NCBI RefSeq assembly: GCF_001279775.1
Contig: NZ_LGDG01000037.1
Location: 1-14,341 of the forward strand
Source of the DNA: Streptomyces sp. MMG1533
GTDB taxonomy: Bacteria > Actinomycetota > Actinomycetes > Streptomycetales > Streptomycetaceae
DNA: 14,341 nucleotides
Direction of reading: 5' to 3'
Every line of letters starts with the position of its first letter. The first letter of the stretch is position 1. Below are positions 13,926-14,341 of the stretch, piece by piece. The notes below the pieces were generated by a model, which worked only from the letters and a program-made list of their open reading frames with translations, ran no database searches and was not told the origin of the DNA. The position numbers were made by a program, and so were the translations under genes.

Positions 13926-14341
13926 CCACATCCGCACGTCATCAACGACAGTGACGCCGTCCTACTCCTCCAACGCGTCGCGCAACAGTCTGGGCGTCTA
14001 CGAAGCCGTTGTCTTGCCGAGCGTGATGGGTGCGTTTCTGCTGGTCAGGTGTAGGTGGGGTGTGTCGGCGGCAGGGACGAGGTGTCGTGTTGTCCTCTTC
14101 GGTGGAGGTGCCTGGATGCCGTCAGTGGTGGGGTTGTTGGAGGAGCGCGTCGGCGTACACGTGAACGTCCCCAGCCACGTGCGGATGAACGCGGACAGCT
14201 TCTGACGCGCTGACGGGTGTTGCTCGGCCGTCTGCGTCCGGCCGATGCCAGGCGGCGGGCGGCTGTTGGCGAATCGGACCGGCCGTGCGCGCAGTCAACC
14301 GCGACCTGCCGGACGTAGAAAAGCCTTCGACCGACCACACG
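13926..14341. other. No supportable gene
   Basis: Open frames exist on both strands here (for example minus 14045-14338 and plus 13834-14205), but their translations are low-complexity or lack any motif, start signal or family resemblance. At the very end a plus frame reads GRRKAFDRPH, faintly like IS5-type transposases, too short to call. The stretch may be decayed mobile DNA or intergenic sequence. Confidence 0.4.

Noticed and set aside
14270..14341. Possible IS5-type transposase start (GRRKAFDRPH) at the window edge
   Set aside because: Only about ten residues, no DDE motif, no terminal repeat and no continuation within the window.
1..14341. CRISPR array or complete mobile element
   Set aside because: No regularly spaced repeats and no intact transposase, integrase or paired terminal repeats were seen on either strand.

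Overview
The window looks like chromosomal DNA from a high-GC actinomycete, almost certainly Streptomyces or a close relative. G/C dominates third codon positions, GTG starts are common, and the gene types are typical of the genus: a Tat-exported GH43-CBM42 enzyme, a GH27-CBM13 enzyme, an XRE-STAND-WD40 giant protein, and LIP-type lipase and S8 peptidase tails. Four or five truncated genes among six intact ones suggest an accessory, rearranged stretch such as a chromosome arm.

Left part (1-784): the 3' half of a secreted lipase (minus) abuts the 3' half of a TetR-family regulator (plus). Both lack their 5' ends, and they meet back to back near position 455, which suggests one deletion across a formerly divergent pair. 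Hairpins lie beyond both fragments.

Sugar-utilisation operon (785-4280, minus): a promoter (TTGACG-17 bp-TACTTT) followed by a 13-bp palindrome near the expected transcription start drives a GH43/CBM42 exo-alpha-L-arabinofuranosidase-like enzyme. One base after its stop codon comes a GH27/CBM13 enzyme that keeps the Asp-Asp motif of alpha-galactosidases. Together they would trim arabinose and galactose (or arabinopyranose) side groups from plant polysaccharides outside the cell.

Middle (4281-8280): a gene-poor stretch holds a short M19-dipeptidase remnant. It is followed by a secreted protein with an aerolysin-like amphipathic segment. A perfect 15-bp hairpin separates this gene from a convergent orphan OmpR-type response regulator whose receiver lacks one of the usual acidic pocket residues. 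Next comes a PdaC-like lipoprotein polysaccharide deacetylase.

Right part (8281-14341): a 1242-residue protein carries an XRE-like helix-turn-helix, a STAND NTPase, one membrane segment and about 14 WD40-like blades, and has a recognisable promoter. Beyond it are a decayed S8 peptidase tail (one frameshift, one in-frame stop), the 3' part of a TnsC/ExeA-like transposition ATPase, and an intact stand-alone orotate phosphoribosyltransferase. The last roughly 570 bases hold one strong hairpin and no recognisable gene.

I found no CRISPR array, rRNA, tRNA or complete insertion sequence. The least understood genes are the aerolysin-like secreted protein and the STAND-WD40 protein. Nothing here clearly forms a new multi-gene system.
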